This document shows positions 54,391 to 63,451 of a stretch of 64,000 nt of DNA, piece by piece; the stretch's first letter is position 1; every line of letters begins with the position of its first letter. Under the pieces are notes generated by a model. It made no database searches, was not told the origin of the DNA, and saw only the letters and a program-made list of their open reading frames with translations. This stretch comes from Nitrobacter sp. NHB1 (lineage in GTDB: Bacteria > Pseudomonadota > Alphaproteobacteria > Rhizobiales > Xanthobacteraceae): the NCBI RefSeq assembly GCF_036964665.1, contig NZ_JBAMDA010000001.1, positions 3,014,001 to 3,078,000 of the forward strand, in the 5' to 3' direction. The position numbers and the translations under genes are program-made.

Positions 54391-55403
54391 CAGCTCGCGG
54401 TCCTCCCCCTTGCGGAAGAATCGGCTTCTCCCGGCTCCTTATGACCACCGAACCCCTCGCGCATCGCGGACAGGATTTTTTCCGCGAACGTGTGCTGCCG
54501 GCGCGAGCGGAATCGCGCAAACAGCGCCGCCGTTAGGACTTCAGCCGGGACGGCTTCGTCAATCGCGGCATTGATGGTCCAGCGGCCCTCGCCGGAATCC
54601 GCGACGAATCCCGAATAGGCTTCGAGCGTCTCGCTGCGGGCCAGCGCCGAGGCCGCGAGATCGAGCAGCCAAGAGGGGATGACGCTGCCGCGGCGCCAGA
54701 CCTCGGCGATATCGGCGAGATCGAGCTTGAAACGATGATCTTCCGGCAACGCATCGATGTTCGCGTTCTTGAGAATGTCGAAACCTTCAGCATAGGCCTG
54801 CATCAGGCCGTACTCGATTCCGTTATGCACCATCTTGACGAAATGGCCGGCGCCGACCGGCCCGGCGTGGAGATAGCCCTGTTCGACGCGCGGATCGCGA
54901 CCGTCCCGGCTCGGCGTTCTCGGAATGTCGCCGCGGCCGGGCGCCATCGCCGCGAAAATCGGGTCGAGCCGATCGACGACGGCCTTGTCGCCGCCGATCA
55001 TCATGCAGTAGCCGCGCTCAAAGCCCCAGACTCCGCCGCTGGTCCCGACATCGACGTAATGGATGCCTTTCTCGCGCAGCGCCCCGGCCCGCCGGATATC
55101 GTCCTGCCAGAAGGTGTTGCCGCCATCGATGACGACGTCATCGCGGTCAAGCAGCCTGGCGATGGTATCGATGGTGGATTCCGTGATCGCGCCGGCGGGC
55201 AGCATGACCCAGACGGTGCGGGGTTTTTCGAGCTTGCTGACGAAGTCTTCGAGATCGCTCGCGCCCGCTGCTCCCTCTCCGGCAACCGCGGCCACGGCCT
55301 TATTGTCCTTGTCGTAGACGACGGCCTGATGGCCTCCATTTTTCATCAGCCGACGAACGATGTTGGCCCCCATTCGCCCCAGGCCGATCATACCTATCTG
55401 CAT
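54390..55403 (-). CDS. gnd: 6-phosphogluconate dehydrogenase, decarboxylating, short (GndA/YqeC) type
   Basis: Converts 6-phosphogluconate to ribulose 5-phosphate and CO2. The 337-residue product is shorter than the E. coli enzyme (about 470) and matches the NAD-preferring short type. Motifs: [17 protein letters not shown] for the dinucleotide fold, [24 protein letters not shown], and the catalytic [14 protein letters not shown]. The ATG at 55403 is chosen because the Rossmann strand starts there. The C-terminus ends in a Ser/Arg-rich tail. Confidence 0.92.
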   Translation of the reverse strand: MQIGMIGLGRMGANIVRRLMKNGGHQAVVYDKDNKAVAAVAGEGAAGASDLEDFVSKLEKPRTVWVMLPAGAITESTIDTIARLLDRDDVVIDGGNTFWQDDIRRAGALREKGIHYVDVGTSGGVWGFERGYCMMIGGDKAVVDRLDPIFAAMAPGRGDIPRTPSRDGRDPRVEQGYLHAGPVGAGHFVKMVHNGIEYGLMQAYAEGFDILKNANIDALPEDHRFKLDLADIAEVWRRGSVIPSWLLDLAASALARSETLEAYSGFVADSGEGRWTINAAIDEAVPAEVLTAALFARFRSRRQHTFAEKILSAMREGFGGHKEPGEADSSARGRTAS

Positions 55404-55685
55404 TCGTCCGATCCTCCATCCGAGCGCCGGCAATCTGTATGGACAGTCCACGTGCTGTCTAACGGCTCAATGATGCTTGCGTTTCAGGGTGTAGCGCAAC
55501 ATCGCCTCGGAATATGTTCAGGGAGACATTGACGCCGTTGAATACGACGATCGTCGGATGAGCCGACGACGGGGGACAAGGTACAAGACTTACGCGCCAG
55601 GGGAACATTTGTTCCGCTGCGGTTTATCGCATTTACGTGAGCGCGCCGGGCTTGCCGCCGTCGCGAGCGCGCCGAAGGATACGGA
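55404..55685. other. Gap between tal-pgi and gnd
   Basis: These 282 bases separate genes of the same operon. No gene was found. It may contain an internal promoter for gnd-zwf-pgl-gntK-HAD; none was identified. Confidence 0.4.
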
Positions 55686-58538
55686 TCAACCCAGAGCCCC
55701 GGTGATCGCGTCGCCGAGCCGCGACAGGCCGGATCGGAGATCGCCCTTGAGATGCACGCGAAGCGCCCGTCGTCCGCGCCTGGTGAGCACGTCGAAATCG
55801 CCGCGCGCCTGCGCCGCCTTGATGACACCGAAGCTGGTTTTCCGGCCGGGGATTCTCAGATCCCTTGTGTCATCAGCGGTGATCTGAAGAAAGACGCCGC
55901 TATCGGGTCCGCCCTTGTAGGCTTGTCCGGTCGAATGCTGGAAGCGCGGACCGAACTCGGCGCAGGTGGCGACTTTTTCCCGGTCGCGGATAGCGAGGCG
56001 CATCCGCTGCAGATCATTGATGTGGTTGTGGTCGCGTGCGATGTACGCCAGCAACGCGACATAGTCGCCGGGCTCTGTGCGCGCGAAGTGCGCCTTGAGC
56101 CACGATGACAGGTCGCCGTCTGCGCCCTTTTCACGCAACGCGCGTGCATTTGCATCGTCGGTGTAGAGATCGAAACCGGCGGTGGAAATCGCTGGCTCCT
56201 CATCCGGAAGCCTGCCGGTTTTCTCGAACGTGGCCGTCAGCTCGCGGGTCTTGATCTTGGCGGCTTCGACGTCTGGCTGATCGAACGGATTGATGCCGAG
56301 GATCGCGCCGGCGACCGCCACCGCCATCTCGAACCGGAAAAACTCCTGGCCGATCTGATCGATCGAATTCATCACGATCCGGACCACTGGATGTCCGGCC
56401 TTCTCGAGCGCGCGCAGTTTTTCGTCATGAGCGGCATCGTCTTCGCTCGCGGTGCGGATATCGACGAAGAAACGATCGTTGCCGTAAAGGCTTGCATCGC
56501 CGAGCGACTCGCCATCGATCGGGATCAGGCCCTTGCCTTCCTTGCCGGTGGATTCCGCGATCAGCTGCTCCGCCCATGCGCCGAAATCGGCGATTTTTCG
56601 CGACGACAGGATCGTGACCTTGTCGCGGCCTTCGCGCCCGGCGAGACCCATGGCAAGACCGAGCTGGACGCCGGGGTTGTCATGCGGCGGCACCTCGGCT
56701 CCGCAGGATCGCACCATGGCGAGGGCGTTCCTGAGCAATCCCGTTATATCGATTCCCGCCGTCGCCGCCGGGACCAGGCCGAACGGCGACAGCACCGAGT
56801 AGCGGCCGCCGATCGCGGGGTCGCCATGGAAGATGCGCGCGTAGCCGAGTTCTGTCGCGGCCTTGTCGAGCGAGGAGCCGGGATCGGTGACCGCGATGAA
56901 GCGGTGGCCGGCCTTGTCGGCGCCGATGGCCCTGGCGACGCGCGCATGAAAATAGTCTTTCAGCGCATTCGGCTCGGTGGTGCCGCCGGACTTGCTGGAC
57001 ACGATGAAGACTGTCCTTGCGACGTCGATCGCGGCTTCAAGCGCGCGGATCTGGGCGGGATCGGTAGAATCCAGCACATGCAGTTTCGGAAAACCCGCCG
57101 TCTTCGCAAAGGTCGTCGCCAGCACCTCCGGACCGAGGCTCGATCCGCCCATGCCGAGAACGACCGCATCGGTGAATGTCTGTTTCCTCACTCGCCGCGC
57201 GTAGTCCTCATAGTCGGCTGCCCGATCGAATTCCGCGGCTGGGCTTGCGAGCCAGCCCAGCCATTTGTTTTCGTCTGCGCCGGTCCACACGGATTTATCG
57301 TGCTGCCACAGTTTGCGGATCGTGCCGGCGGCCCTCCAGTCTTCCGCCTGTGCGGCGACGGATTTCGCCATGGCGGGGTCGAGCGATAATGTCTGCTGAC
57401 CGATGGCGGAACCGAGAATTTTCGCACGTTTGCGGGCGACGGCGCCGAGCAGCTTGTCGGCCGCATCGTCGAACAATTGCACGCCTTCCTTCACGAGATC
57501 CCGGGTGATCGCATCGAGCGAAATTCCCGCTTCCGCGAGCCCGGCGAGCGCTTGCCGTGCTTCATCCGGGTTTTCCTCGAGGCTGTCGCGCAGCCTGCCG
57601 TGATCTCGGAAGGCCTCAAGGGTTGCCGGGGGCACGGTATTGACCGTATCCGTGCCGATCAGTTCCTCCACATAGAGAACGTCGCTGTAGTCCTTGTTCT
57701 TGGTCCCGGTCGAGGCCCACAGCAGCCGCTGCGGCCTGGCGCCGTGCGCCTCCAGCTTCTTCCAGTCGTCGGTGGAAAACAGCCGCTTGTAATCCTGATA
57801 GGCGAGCCTGGCATTGGCGATCGCGATTCTGCCCTTGAGCGCGGCAAGACGGGCTTTTTCCGCGGGATCGTTGGCCTGCGCGATCTTTTCGTCGAGTTGC
57901 TTGTCGACGGCGGTGTCGATGCGGCTGACGAAGAAGCTGGCGACGCTCGCGACGTGCGAGGGATCGCCGCCATGTCGCACATACTCCTGAAGCCCGGACA
58001 AAAAGGCCTCGGCAACCTCGACGTAAACCTTCTGGGAGAACAGCAGCGTGATGTTGACGCTGATACCCTCGGAAATCAGGTGGCGGATCGCGGGCAGGCC
58101 CTCCGGCGTCGCCGGTACCTTGATCATCAGGTTCTTGCGGTCGACGGATTTCCAGAGCCTTTTGGCCTCAGCGATCGTCGCCCTGGTGTCGTTGGCAAGA
58201 TAGGGCGAGACCTCGAGGCTCACGAAGCCGTCTGCGCCATGGAGCCGATCGTAGACCGGCCGCAGCACGTCGGCGGCGTGCTGGATGTCCTCGACCGCGA
58301 GTTGCTCGTAGAGAGCGGCGACCGATCGATCGCCTTTATCGAGAATGCGAGCTATGGCGCTGTCATATTCGTCAGAACTCCCGATGGCCTTCTCGAAAAT
58401 CGACGGATTGGAAGTGACCCCGCGCACCCCGTCATTGTCGACGAGGTGTTTCAAATCGCCCCTGGCGATGAAGCCGCGCGCAAGGAAATCGAGCCAGACC
58501 GCCTGGCCGTGGTTCTGGAGTTCTCTGACAGGATTCAT
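55686..58538 (-). CDS. tal-pgi: Bifunctional transaldolase / glucose-6-phosphate isomerase
   Basis: A 950-residue fusion. The first about 370 residues are transaldolase: NPVRELQNHGQAVWLDFLAR, GVTSNPSIFEKAI, and Schiff-base Lys in NLMIKVPATPEG. From about 390 it is phosphoglucose isomerase: VLGMGGSSLGPEVLA, IVSSKSGGTTEPNALK, and GRYSVLSPFGLVPA. Such fusions are known in Bradyrhizobiaceae and some cyanobacteria. Both activities serve the pentose phosphate pathway encoded downstream; the isomerase links fructose 6-phosphate from the Calvin cycle to zwf. It is the first gene of the operon. Confidence 0.94.
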   Translation of the reverse strand: MNPVRELQNHGQAVWLDFLARGFIARGDLKHLVDNDGVRGVTSNPSIFEKAIGSSDEYDSAIARILDKGDRSVAALYEQLAVEDIQHAADVLRPVYDRLHGADGFVSLEVSPYLANDTRATIAEAKRLWKSVDRKNLMIKVPATPEGLPAIRHLISEGISVNITLLFSQKVYVEVAEAFLSGLQEYVRHGGDPSHVASVASFFVSRIDTAVDKQLDEKIAQANDPAEKARLAALKGRIAIANARLAYQDYKRLFSTDDWKKLEAHGARPQRLLWASTGTKNKDYSDVLYVEELIGTDTVNTVPPATLEAFRDHGRLRDSLEENPDEARQALAGLAEAGISLDAITRDLVKEGVQLFDDAADKLLGAVARKRAKILGSAIGQQTLSLDPAMAKSVAAQAEDWRAAGTIRKLWQHDKSVWTGADENKWLGWLASPAAEFDRAADYEDYARRVRKQTFTDAVVLGMGGSSLGPEVLATTFAKTAGFPKLHVLDSTDPAQIRALEAAIDVARTVFIVSSKSGGTTEPNALKDYFHARVARAIGADKAGHRFIAVTDPGSSLDKAATELGYARIFHGDPAIGGRYSVLSPFGLVPAATAGIDITGLLRNALAMVRSCGAEVPPHDNPGVQLGLAMGLAGREGRDKVTILSSRKIADFGAWAEQLIAESTGKEGKGLIPIDGESLGDASLYGNDRFFVDIRTASEDDAAHDEKLRALEKAGHPVVRIVMNSIDQIGQEFFRFEMAVAVAGAILGINPFDQPDVEAAKIKTRELTATFEKTGRLPDEEPAISTAGFDLYTDDANARALREKGADGDLSSWLKAHFARTEPGDYVALLAYIARDHNHINDLQRMRLAIRDREKVATCAEFGPRFQHSTGQAYKGGPDSGVFLQITADDTRDLRIPGRKTSFGVIKAAQARGDFDVLTRRGRRALRVHLKGDLRSGLSRLGDAITGALG

Positions 58539-58963
58539 GATGTTCTTCTATTTCTGACGCCGCGCCGCGCGGAGGAATTTTCCGGCCCGCCAGCGGGTTT
58601 GTCAATTTGGCCGGGAAAAAATGGCCTCATCAAGGGGCTTGCCACTCAAATAACGCTTTTGGCAGGATATTGATCCCGCCCGGAGAGGCGGAGAGTGCTG
58701 GACCGGCTCGCCTTGTCATGGCAAATCGAGTTCGTCGAATTCGCGGCGTCGGCCCGCTTCGGGCATCCATCCTGCCGCATAGGCTTCTTTATGCCGAGGC
58801 TTCTTATCAGGAGTTCAGGAACGAGGCGGTCGCGACTTCGCGACAAGATACGACAAGATCAGGCCCATGGGGACCTGGGTCTTGTCGTCCGATCCTGGTC
58901 TCCGATAAAGAAGTCGTGAAGCAGCCGCTAACAGGTTTCACGCTCGGTCGTTAAGGTTCGTTC
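58539..58963. other. Intergenic region between tal-pgi and the DUF6894 gene
   Basis: A divergent gap of 425 bases without a supported gene. It contains a hairpin with perfect arms CGACAAGA (58851-58858) and TCTTGTCG (58880-58887) and an inner CCCA/TGGG. Promoters for both flanking genes are expected here. Confidence 0.45.
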
Positions 58964-59221
58964 ATGCCACGATATTTTTTCAACACCCGCATCGGCAGCG
59001 ACCTGATCCTCGATCCGGAGGGTGAGGAGTTGCGCGATCCCGACCATGCCTGGCGCGCCGCGCGGACGACGATCCGGGAAATCCTCCAGACGGACGGCGA
59101 ACAGCGCGCCATTCTCAACGCCGTGCTGGAAGTCACCGACGCTGCCGGTGAAATCGTCCTCGAATTTCCGTTCACCGAAGCCATCCTTGATTCGGTCGAT
59201 CGGTCCTCGACGCGGCACTGA
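58964..59221 (+). CDS. DUF6894 family protein
   Basis: An 85-residue soluble protein starting MPRYFFNTRIGSDLILDPEG and then ELRDPDHAWRAARTTIREIL. This motif set (RYFF near the start, D-x-EG-x-E, and A---AR--I) is that of small DUF6894 proteins, abundant in Bradyrhizobium relatives, of unknown function. The gene lies before the glutathione peroxidase gene and may be co-expressed. Confidence 0.8.
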   Translation: MPRYFFNTRIGSDLILDPEGEELRDPDHAWRAARTTIREILQTDGEQRAILNAVLEVTDAAGEIVLEFPFTEAILDSVDRSSTRH

Positions 59222-59268
59222 TCGGCCCGAAATGGTCGATCCCGTCGTCGTCTCATCGAGAGGGTGTC

Positions 59269-59745
59269 ATGTCTGGTGTCTTTGATTTCTCGGCAAATTC
59301 GCTGGCCGGCGAGCCCTGCGCATTGAAGCAGTTCGAGGGACAGGTCCTGCTGATCGTGAATACCGCGAGCGCCTGCGGGTTCACGCCGCAATACAAGGAC
59401 CTCGAGGATCTCCATCGGGCCATGAAGCCGCGCGGATTTTCCGTGCTCGGCTTCCCGTGCAATCAGTTCGGCAAGCAGGAGCCAGGATCATCTGCGGATA
59501 TCCAGCAGTTCTGCTCCAGCAAGTACGACGTGACGTTCCCGATGTTTGCGAAGATCGAGGTCAACGGCGATAATGCTCACCCGCTTTACAAATACCTGAA
59601 GCGCGAGAAATCCGGATTGCTCGGCGCTTCGATCAAGTGGAATTTCACGAAGTTTCTGGTCGGCCGGAAGGGCAACGTCGTTGCCCGCCACGCTCCGACC
59701 ACCAAACCCAGAACGCTCACGCAAGAAATCGAGGCCCTGCTTTGA
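59269..59745 (+). CDS. Glutathione peroxidase family protein
   Basis: Reduces hydroperoxides with thiols. The 158-residue product has the family motifs VNTASACGFTPQYKDLEDLH (peroxidatic Cys in place of selenocysteine), LGFPCNQFGKQEPGS and WNFTKFLVGRKGNVV. There is no signal peptide, so it is cytosolic. The partner thiol may be thioredoxin, as for many bacterial members. Its stop overlaps the DUF3297 start. Confidence 0.92.
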   Translation: MSGVFDFSANSLAGEPCALKQFEGQVLLIVNTASACGFTPQYKDLEDLHRAMKPRGFSVLGFPCNQFGKQEPGSSADIQQFCSSKYDVTFPMFAKIEVNGDNAHPLYKYLKREKSGLLGASIKWNFTKFLVGRKGNVVARHAPTTKPRTLTQEIEALL

Positions 59746-59999
59746 CCGACGAGACTGTGAACGGCCAGTTGCCCGACCGTTTATCGACGGACCCGCGCAG
59801 CCCCTATTACAACGCCGAGATCCTGTCGCGCGATATCGGCGTCCGTTTCAAAGGTGTCGAGAAGACCAACGTCGAGGAGTATTGCGTGAGCGAGGGATGG
59901 GTTCGCGTCACTGCCGGCGTGGCCAGGGATCGCCGTGGCAATCCGCTGACCATCAAGCTCAGCGGCACGGTCGAGCCGTACGTCCGGACCGGGGGCTAA
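59742..59999 (+). CDS. DUF3297 family protein
   Basis: An 85-residue cytosolic protein: DRLSTDPRSPYYNAEILSRD, then RFKGVEKTNVEEYCVSEGWV and PLTIKLSGTVEPYVR, the diagnostic DUF3297 pattern. The start is TTG at 59742 (TTGA overlapping the peroxidase stop), agreeing with relatives that start MTD. Function unknown. Coupling to a glutathione peroxidase suggests a stress role, which is inference. Confidence 0.82.
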   Translation: MTDETVNGQLPDRLSTDPRSPYYNAEILSRDIGVRFKGVEKTNVEEYCVSEGWVRVTAGVARDRRGNPLTIKLSGTVEPYVRTGG

Positions 60000-60129
60000 G
60001 CCTTGTCGGGCACTCACGGCTTTGACGTTTGGGGAGTTCGTTTAACATAGCGACGACCTCTTGCTTGACGCGGATACCCGCTGTGAGCGGTCGGCGCCTT
60101 CCTCCGGTCATTCCCGAAAGCCGAAAACC

Positions 60130-60486
60130 ATGCCCCTCACGATCCCGTCGTGGCTCCTGCCGATCCTGATGCTGTTCTGTTCGAATGTTTTCATGACCTT
60201 CGCCTGGTACGGGCATCTGAAATTCAAGGAGAGCCCGCTTCCGCTGGTCATCGCGATCAGTTGGGGCATCGCGTTCTTCGAATACTGGTTTGCGGTGCCG
60301 GCCAACCGCTGGGGCAGCGCGGTTTATTCGGCGGCTCAGCTCAAGACCATTCAGGAAGTGATTACGCTCATTGTCTTCGCCGGATTCTCCGTGCTGTATC
60401 TGAAACAGCCGTTGAGCTGGAATCAGGGCCTGGGCTTTGCGTTCGTCGCGCTCGGCGCGTTCTTCATTTTCCACAAGTGGTCGTAA
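60130..60486 (+). CDS. DMT-type small membrane protein, DUF486
   Basis: A 118-residue protein with four hydrophobic segments (WLLPILMLFCSNVFMTFAWY, LPLVIAISWGIAFFEYWFAV, VITLIVFAGFSVLYLKQP, GLGFAFVALGAFFIFHKW) matching DUF486, a family related to small multidrug/DMT transporters. Substrate unknown. The ATG at 60130 directly precedes the hydrophobic core. A hairpin follows the stop. Confidence 0.88.
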   Translation: MPLTIPSWLLPILMLFCSNVFMTFAWYGHLKFKESPLPLVIAISWGIAFFEYWFAVPANRWGSAVYSAAQLKTIQEVITLIVFAGFSVLYLKQPLSWNQGLGFAFVALGAFFIFHKWS

Positions 60487-60526
60487 GGCACTTTCAGAAA
60501 ATCCCGGGCCGCCCCTGAATCCGCCT

Positions 60527-60550
60527 CCCGCGTCACGGCGCGGGCTTTGA
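60527..60550 (+). terminator. Terminator-like hairpin after the DUF486 gene
   Basis: CCCGCG-TCACGG-CGCGGG then CTTTGATT, placed 40 bases beyond the stop codon. Confidence 0.55.
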
Positions 60551-60644
60551 TTCCGCGACACTGATAACGGAGATCGCCATAGAGGCTTAAAGCGATCGGC
60601 TCCGGGATCGCGCCGCGGTCCCGGATGGCGCCAATGGTCATGCA

Positions 60645-61280
60645 TCAATATTTGGCTCGGTCGGGCAGCTTTCGGAATTCCAGCCATACTTTCCGGGCTT
60701 CCGCCTGCATCATCTGTTGGGGATGCAGCATACGCTGAGGGTACGGCTTCTTCATGTCGATGCTGATATTTGAATCATCGAACAAGTCCGCATAGTCTGT
60801 CCACGCGGCAGCATAGTAGATCTTGCTGATACGCGCCCAATAAGCTGTGGCGTAACACATCGGGCAGCATTCGCAGCTCGTGAACAGCGTTGCGCCGCGC
60901 AAGTTGGGGGCACCGATCTTTTTACACGCAAGGCGGATGGCATTGACCTCGGCATGAGCGGATGGATCGTTGTCACGCAATACGCTGTTGCCGCTTGCCG
61001 CGAGAACTTCGCCGTCACGCACCACAACGGCCCCGAACGGTCCACCGGTTTTGTCGACAATGCCAGCTTGCCGCATGGTCATGATCGCCAACGACATATG
61101 TTTGCGATCCTGCTCCGTAATTGCCGACTTCGTGTGAGCCGCCGAATTTGCAGGCTTGGCTACGGCTTCACCGCCAGCCAAAGTGACCGCAGCCAGGCCT
61201 GCACCCGCTGTCAGAAAATTCCGGCGGTGCACCACGCGCACCGATGAGAGCAATGCATCAAGCGATTTGTCGATATTCAT
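60645..61280 (-). CDS. Tat-exported nucleoside/cytidine deaminase-like protein
   Basis: A 211-residue zinc deaminase of the CDA superfamily with the zinc and proton-shuttle residues SAHAEVNAI (HAE) and ECCPMC (two zinc cysteines), close to guanine deaminase/tRNA adenosine deaminase relatives. Unusually, residues about 18-40 form a twin-arginine signal: VVHRRNFLTAGAGLAAVTLA followed by a polar linker. So the enzyme should be folded with zinc and exported to the periplasm. GGAGGGGAA precedes the ATG at 61280. Substrate unknown. Confidence 0.82.
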   Translation of the reverse strand: MNIDKSLDALLSSVRVVHRRNFLTAGAGLAAVTLAGGEAVAKPANSAAHTKSAITEQDRKHMSLAIMTMRQAGIVDKTGGPFGAVVVRDGEVLAASGNSVLRDNDPSAHAEVNAIRLACKKIGAPNLRGATLFTSCECCPMCYATAYWARISKIYYAAAWTDYADLFDDSNISIDMKKPYPQRMLHPQQMMQAEARKVWLEFRKLPDRAKY

Positions 61281-61382
61281 TTCCCCTCCAGCACTTCCGT
61301 CGCCCACACTTTTGCTGCTTGGTGGAGCGTTCTCAATTTTACGAGCCTTAGTTCAATTAAAGGTGAATCTGGCGTACCGCCA

Positions 61383-62288
61383 CTAAATCAACTGAACCCG
61401 TTGCAACTCCCTGACCTCCGCACTCTCGACTCCCGCACCATCGACAAACCCGCGCACCCGCTGCTCGCAGCGCCAGGCGTCGCCCCCGCGCGTGATTGAA
61501 AACAGGTTGTAGGCGGCGGCCGGATAGTGCCGGTAAGGCATCGCGGATGCCGACGGCACTCCGATGGCGGGCACGCGGCCATGCGGCCCATCGAACCACA
61601 TGGTGGAATGGATGTGATCATGGCCGTGCAGGATCAAATCGACGCGATGCCGTCTCAGTATCGTCAAGAGCGCCTCCGCGTCGGTCAGCCGCTTGTACGA
61701 CGATTTCGAAGACAGCGGATGATGGATCAGCAGCACGCGAAAGTTCGGATCGCCCGCAAGCTGCGACAGGGCATTGTCGAGCGCGTCGAGCTGCGCGTGT
61801 CCCAGCCAGCCGGTCGCCATGAACGGCGCGGTCGGCACCGCCGACGACACGCCGATCAGCGTCAGCGGTCCCCTGCGGCGCAGGAACGGAAACGAAAGCG
61901 GCGCTCCCGCGCTGGCGCCGTCGCCGCGCATATATCCTATCCATTCGGATATCTGTTTTTGCGTCGCGCGAACATAGGCATCGTGATTGCCGGGAACGAG
62001 GGTGACGTCGTGCGGCGCGCCGACGCTCTCGAGCCAGGTGCGCGCCTGCGTGAATTCGCCAGGCAGCGCGAGATTGATGAGGTCGCCGGTGATGGCGATG
62101 TGGTCGGGCGCTTGCGTCCTGATATCGGCAACCAGAGCGTCCAGCACATCGCGCCGATGAATGGCGTGCCTGCTGCGTTTCCAGTTCTGATAGCCGAGCG
62201 CGCGCTTGCCCGCGAGCTGATGCAGCTTTGGTGCCGGCAGCGGCCCAAGATGCGGATCGGACAGATGTGCGAGCGTGAACGCGGCCAT
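61383..62288 (-). CDS. Metallophosphoesterase
   Basis: A 301-residue calcineurin-like phosphoesterase with the metal motifs LSDPHLG, ITGDLINL, VPGNHDAY, IHHPL and HGHDHI in order. These define the dinuclear metal site. The substrate may be a nucleotide, cyclic nucleotide or phospholipid headgroup. The ATG at 62288 begins just before the first strand. It lies next to mbfA on the same strand, separated by a palindromic repeat. Confidence 0.9.
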   Translation of the reverse strand: MAAFTLAHLSDPHLGPLPAPKLHQLAGKRALGYQNWKRSRHAIHRRDVLDALVADIRTQAPDHIAITGDLINLALPGEFTQARTWLESVGAPHDVTLVPGNHDAYVRATQKQISEWIGYMRGDGASAGAPLSFPFLRRRGPLTLIGVSSAVPTAPFMATGWLGHAQLDALDNALSQLAGDPNFRVLLIHHPLSSKSSYKRLTDAEALLTILRRHRVDLILHGHDHIHSTMWFDGPHGRVPAIGVPSASAMPYRHYPAAAYNLFSITRGGDAWRCEQRVRGFVDGAGVESAEVRELQRVQLI

Positions 62289-62336
62289 TTTGGTGACACT
62301 ATTATCGAAAGGGCTAATGTCGGGGATTTTCTTGTC

Positions 62337-62386
62337 GCATGATCTCTCCGGAAAACCGGTTCCCACTTTTCCGGATCATGCGCTAG
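62337..62386. repeat. Palindromic repeat abutting the mbfA stop codon
   Basis: GCATGATC, then a CCGGAAAACCGG inverted core, and TTTTCCGGATCATGC close a 46-base palindrome typical of Bradyrhizobium-group intergenic repeats. On the minus strand its flank supplies the TAG stop of mbfA. Confidence 0.75.
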
Positions 62387-63339
62387 GCGCTGCCAATCAG
62401 GATTCCGGCGAGAAACACCAGCGCGCCGCCGACCGCGATCTGGAACGTCGCCTGCAACCATGGCGTATCCATGAAGCGGTGGCGTACCCAGGAGATGATG
62501 CCGAGTTCGACGATCACGACGGCGACCGCCAGTACGGTGGCCACATAAAAATCCGGGATCAGATAGGGCAGGGTGTGGCCGAGGCCGCCGACCGCCGTCA
62601 TCAGGCCGCACACGCCGCCGCGGATCAATGGCGAGCCGCGGCCGCTTAAGCTGCCGTCGTCCGACAGCGCCTCGGCGAATCCCATGGAGATGCCGGCGCC
62701 GACGGAAGCCGCGAGGCCGACCAGAAACGTCTCGAACGGTTTGTGGGTCGCGAAGGCCGCTGCAAATAGCGGCGCCAGCGTCGAGACCGAGCCGTCCATG
62801 AGCCCGACAAGGCCCGGCTGCACATACTGCAAAACGAACGCGCGGCGCTCGCTGTCGGCTTCGCCGGCCTTGACCTTCTCTGTGAGATGTTTCGCGGTAA
62901 GTTGCCCGGCCAGCGAATCGTGCTTGTCTTCCTCCTCGGCGAGGCCGATCAGCAATTCGCGGATCGATGCATCGCGTGTGGTTTCGGCCGCCTTGCGATA
63001 GAACCGCGCTGTCTCCTTCTCCATGCCGAGGACGTATTTGCGGACCTCTTCGAGGCCAAGCGGCCGCGTCAGCCACAGCGGCTTTCGCTTGATGAAACCC
63101 GTGACGTCGTGACGGCGGATCAGCGGCAGGTAGTCGCCGAATTTTTCGCGGTAGAGATCGAACAGTCTGCCGCGATGGCGAACCTCTTCCTCCGCCATGC
63201 CGGAGAGGACGGCGGCGGAAGCCGGAAAAGGCTCGGCAAGTCCTTCGGCGAATCCGTGGTAGATGCGGCTGTCCTCTTCCTCGCTCGAGATGGCGAGCGC
63301 CAGAATCTCGCGTTCCGTCAAATCGGCAAACTGCTTCAC
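62383..63339 (-). CDS. mbfA: Membrane-bound ferritin-like iron exporter MbfA
   Basis: A 318-residue fusion of a ferritin-like (erythrin) diiron domain and a VIT1 iron-transport domain. The first half has the ferritin ligands in [39 protein letters not shown] and LAEEEDKHD; the second half has about five transmembrane segments starting from [20 protein letters not shown]. MbfA exports iron and protects from iron and peroxide stress in Bradyrhizobium and Agrobacterium under Irr control. The GTG at 63339 fits relatives that begin MKNFADLT and has GAGG upstream; a TTG at 63369 is possible. No ICE box seen. Confidence 0.9.
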   Translation of the reverse strand: MKQFADLTEREILALAISSEEEDSRIYHGFAEGLAEPFPASAAVLSGMAEEEVRHRGRLFDLYREKFGDYLPLIRRHDVTGFIKRKPLWLTRPLGLEEVRKYVLGMEKETARFYRKAAETTRDASIRELLIGLAEEEDKHDSLAGQLTAKHLTEKVKAGEADSERRAFVLQYVQPGLVGLMDGSVSTLAPLFAAAFATHKPFETFLVGLAASVGAGISMGFAEALSDDGSLSGRGSPLIRGGVCGLMTAVGGLGHTLPYLIPDFYVATVLAVAVVIVELGIISWVRHRFMDTPWLQATFQIAVGGALVFLAGILIGSA

Positions 63340-63451
63340 TGCTGCCTCGTGCCCCCGGAATGTTCTCAAGTTTTGGCAAGAGCAGCGCTATGATGCAAGG
63401 AATCATGCGAGAACGAATTGCGAAATCGCTGTTGCCGGGGGCTTGCGCGCC

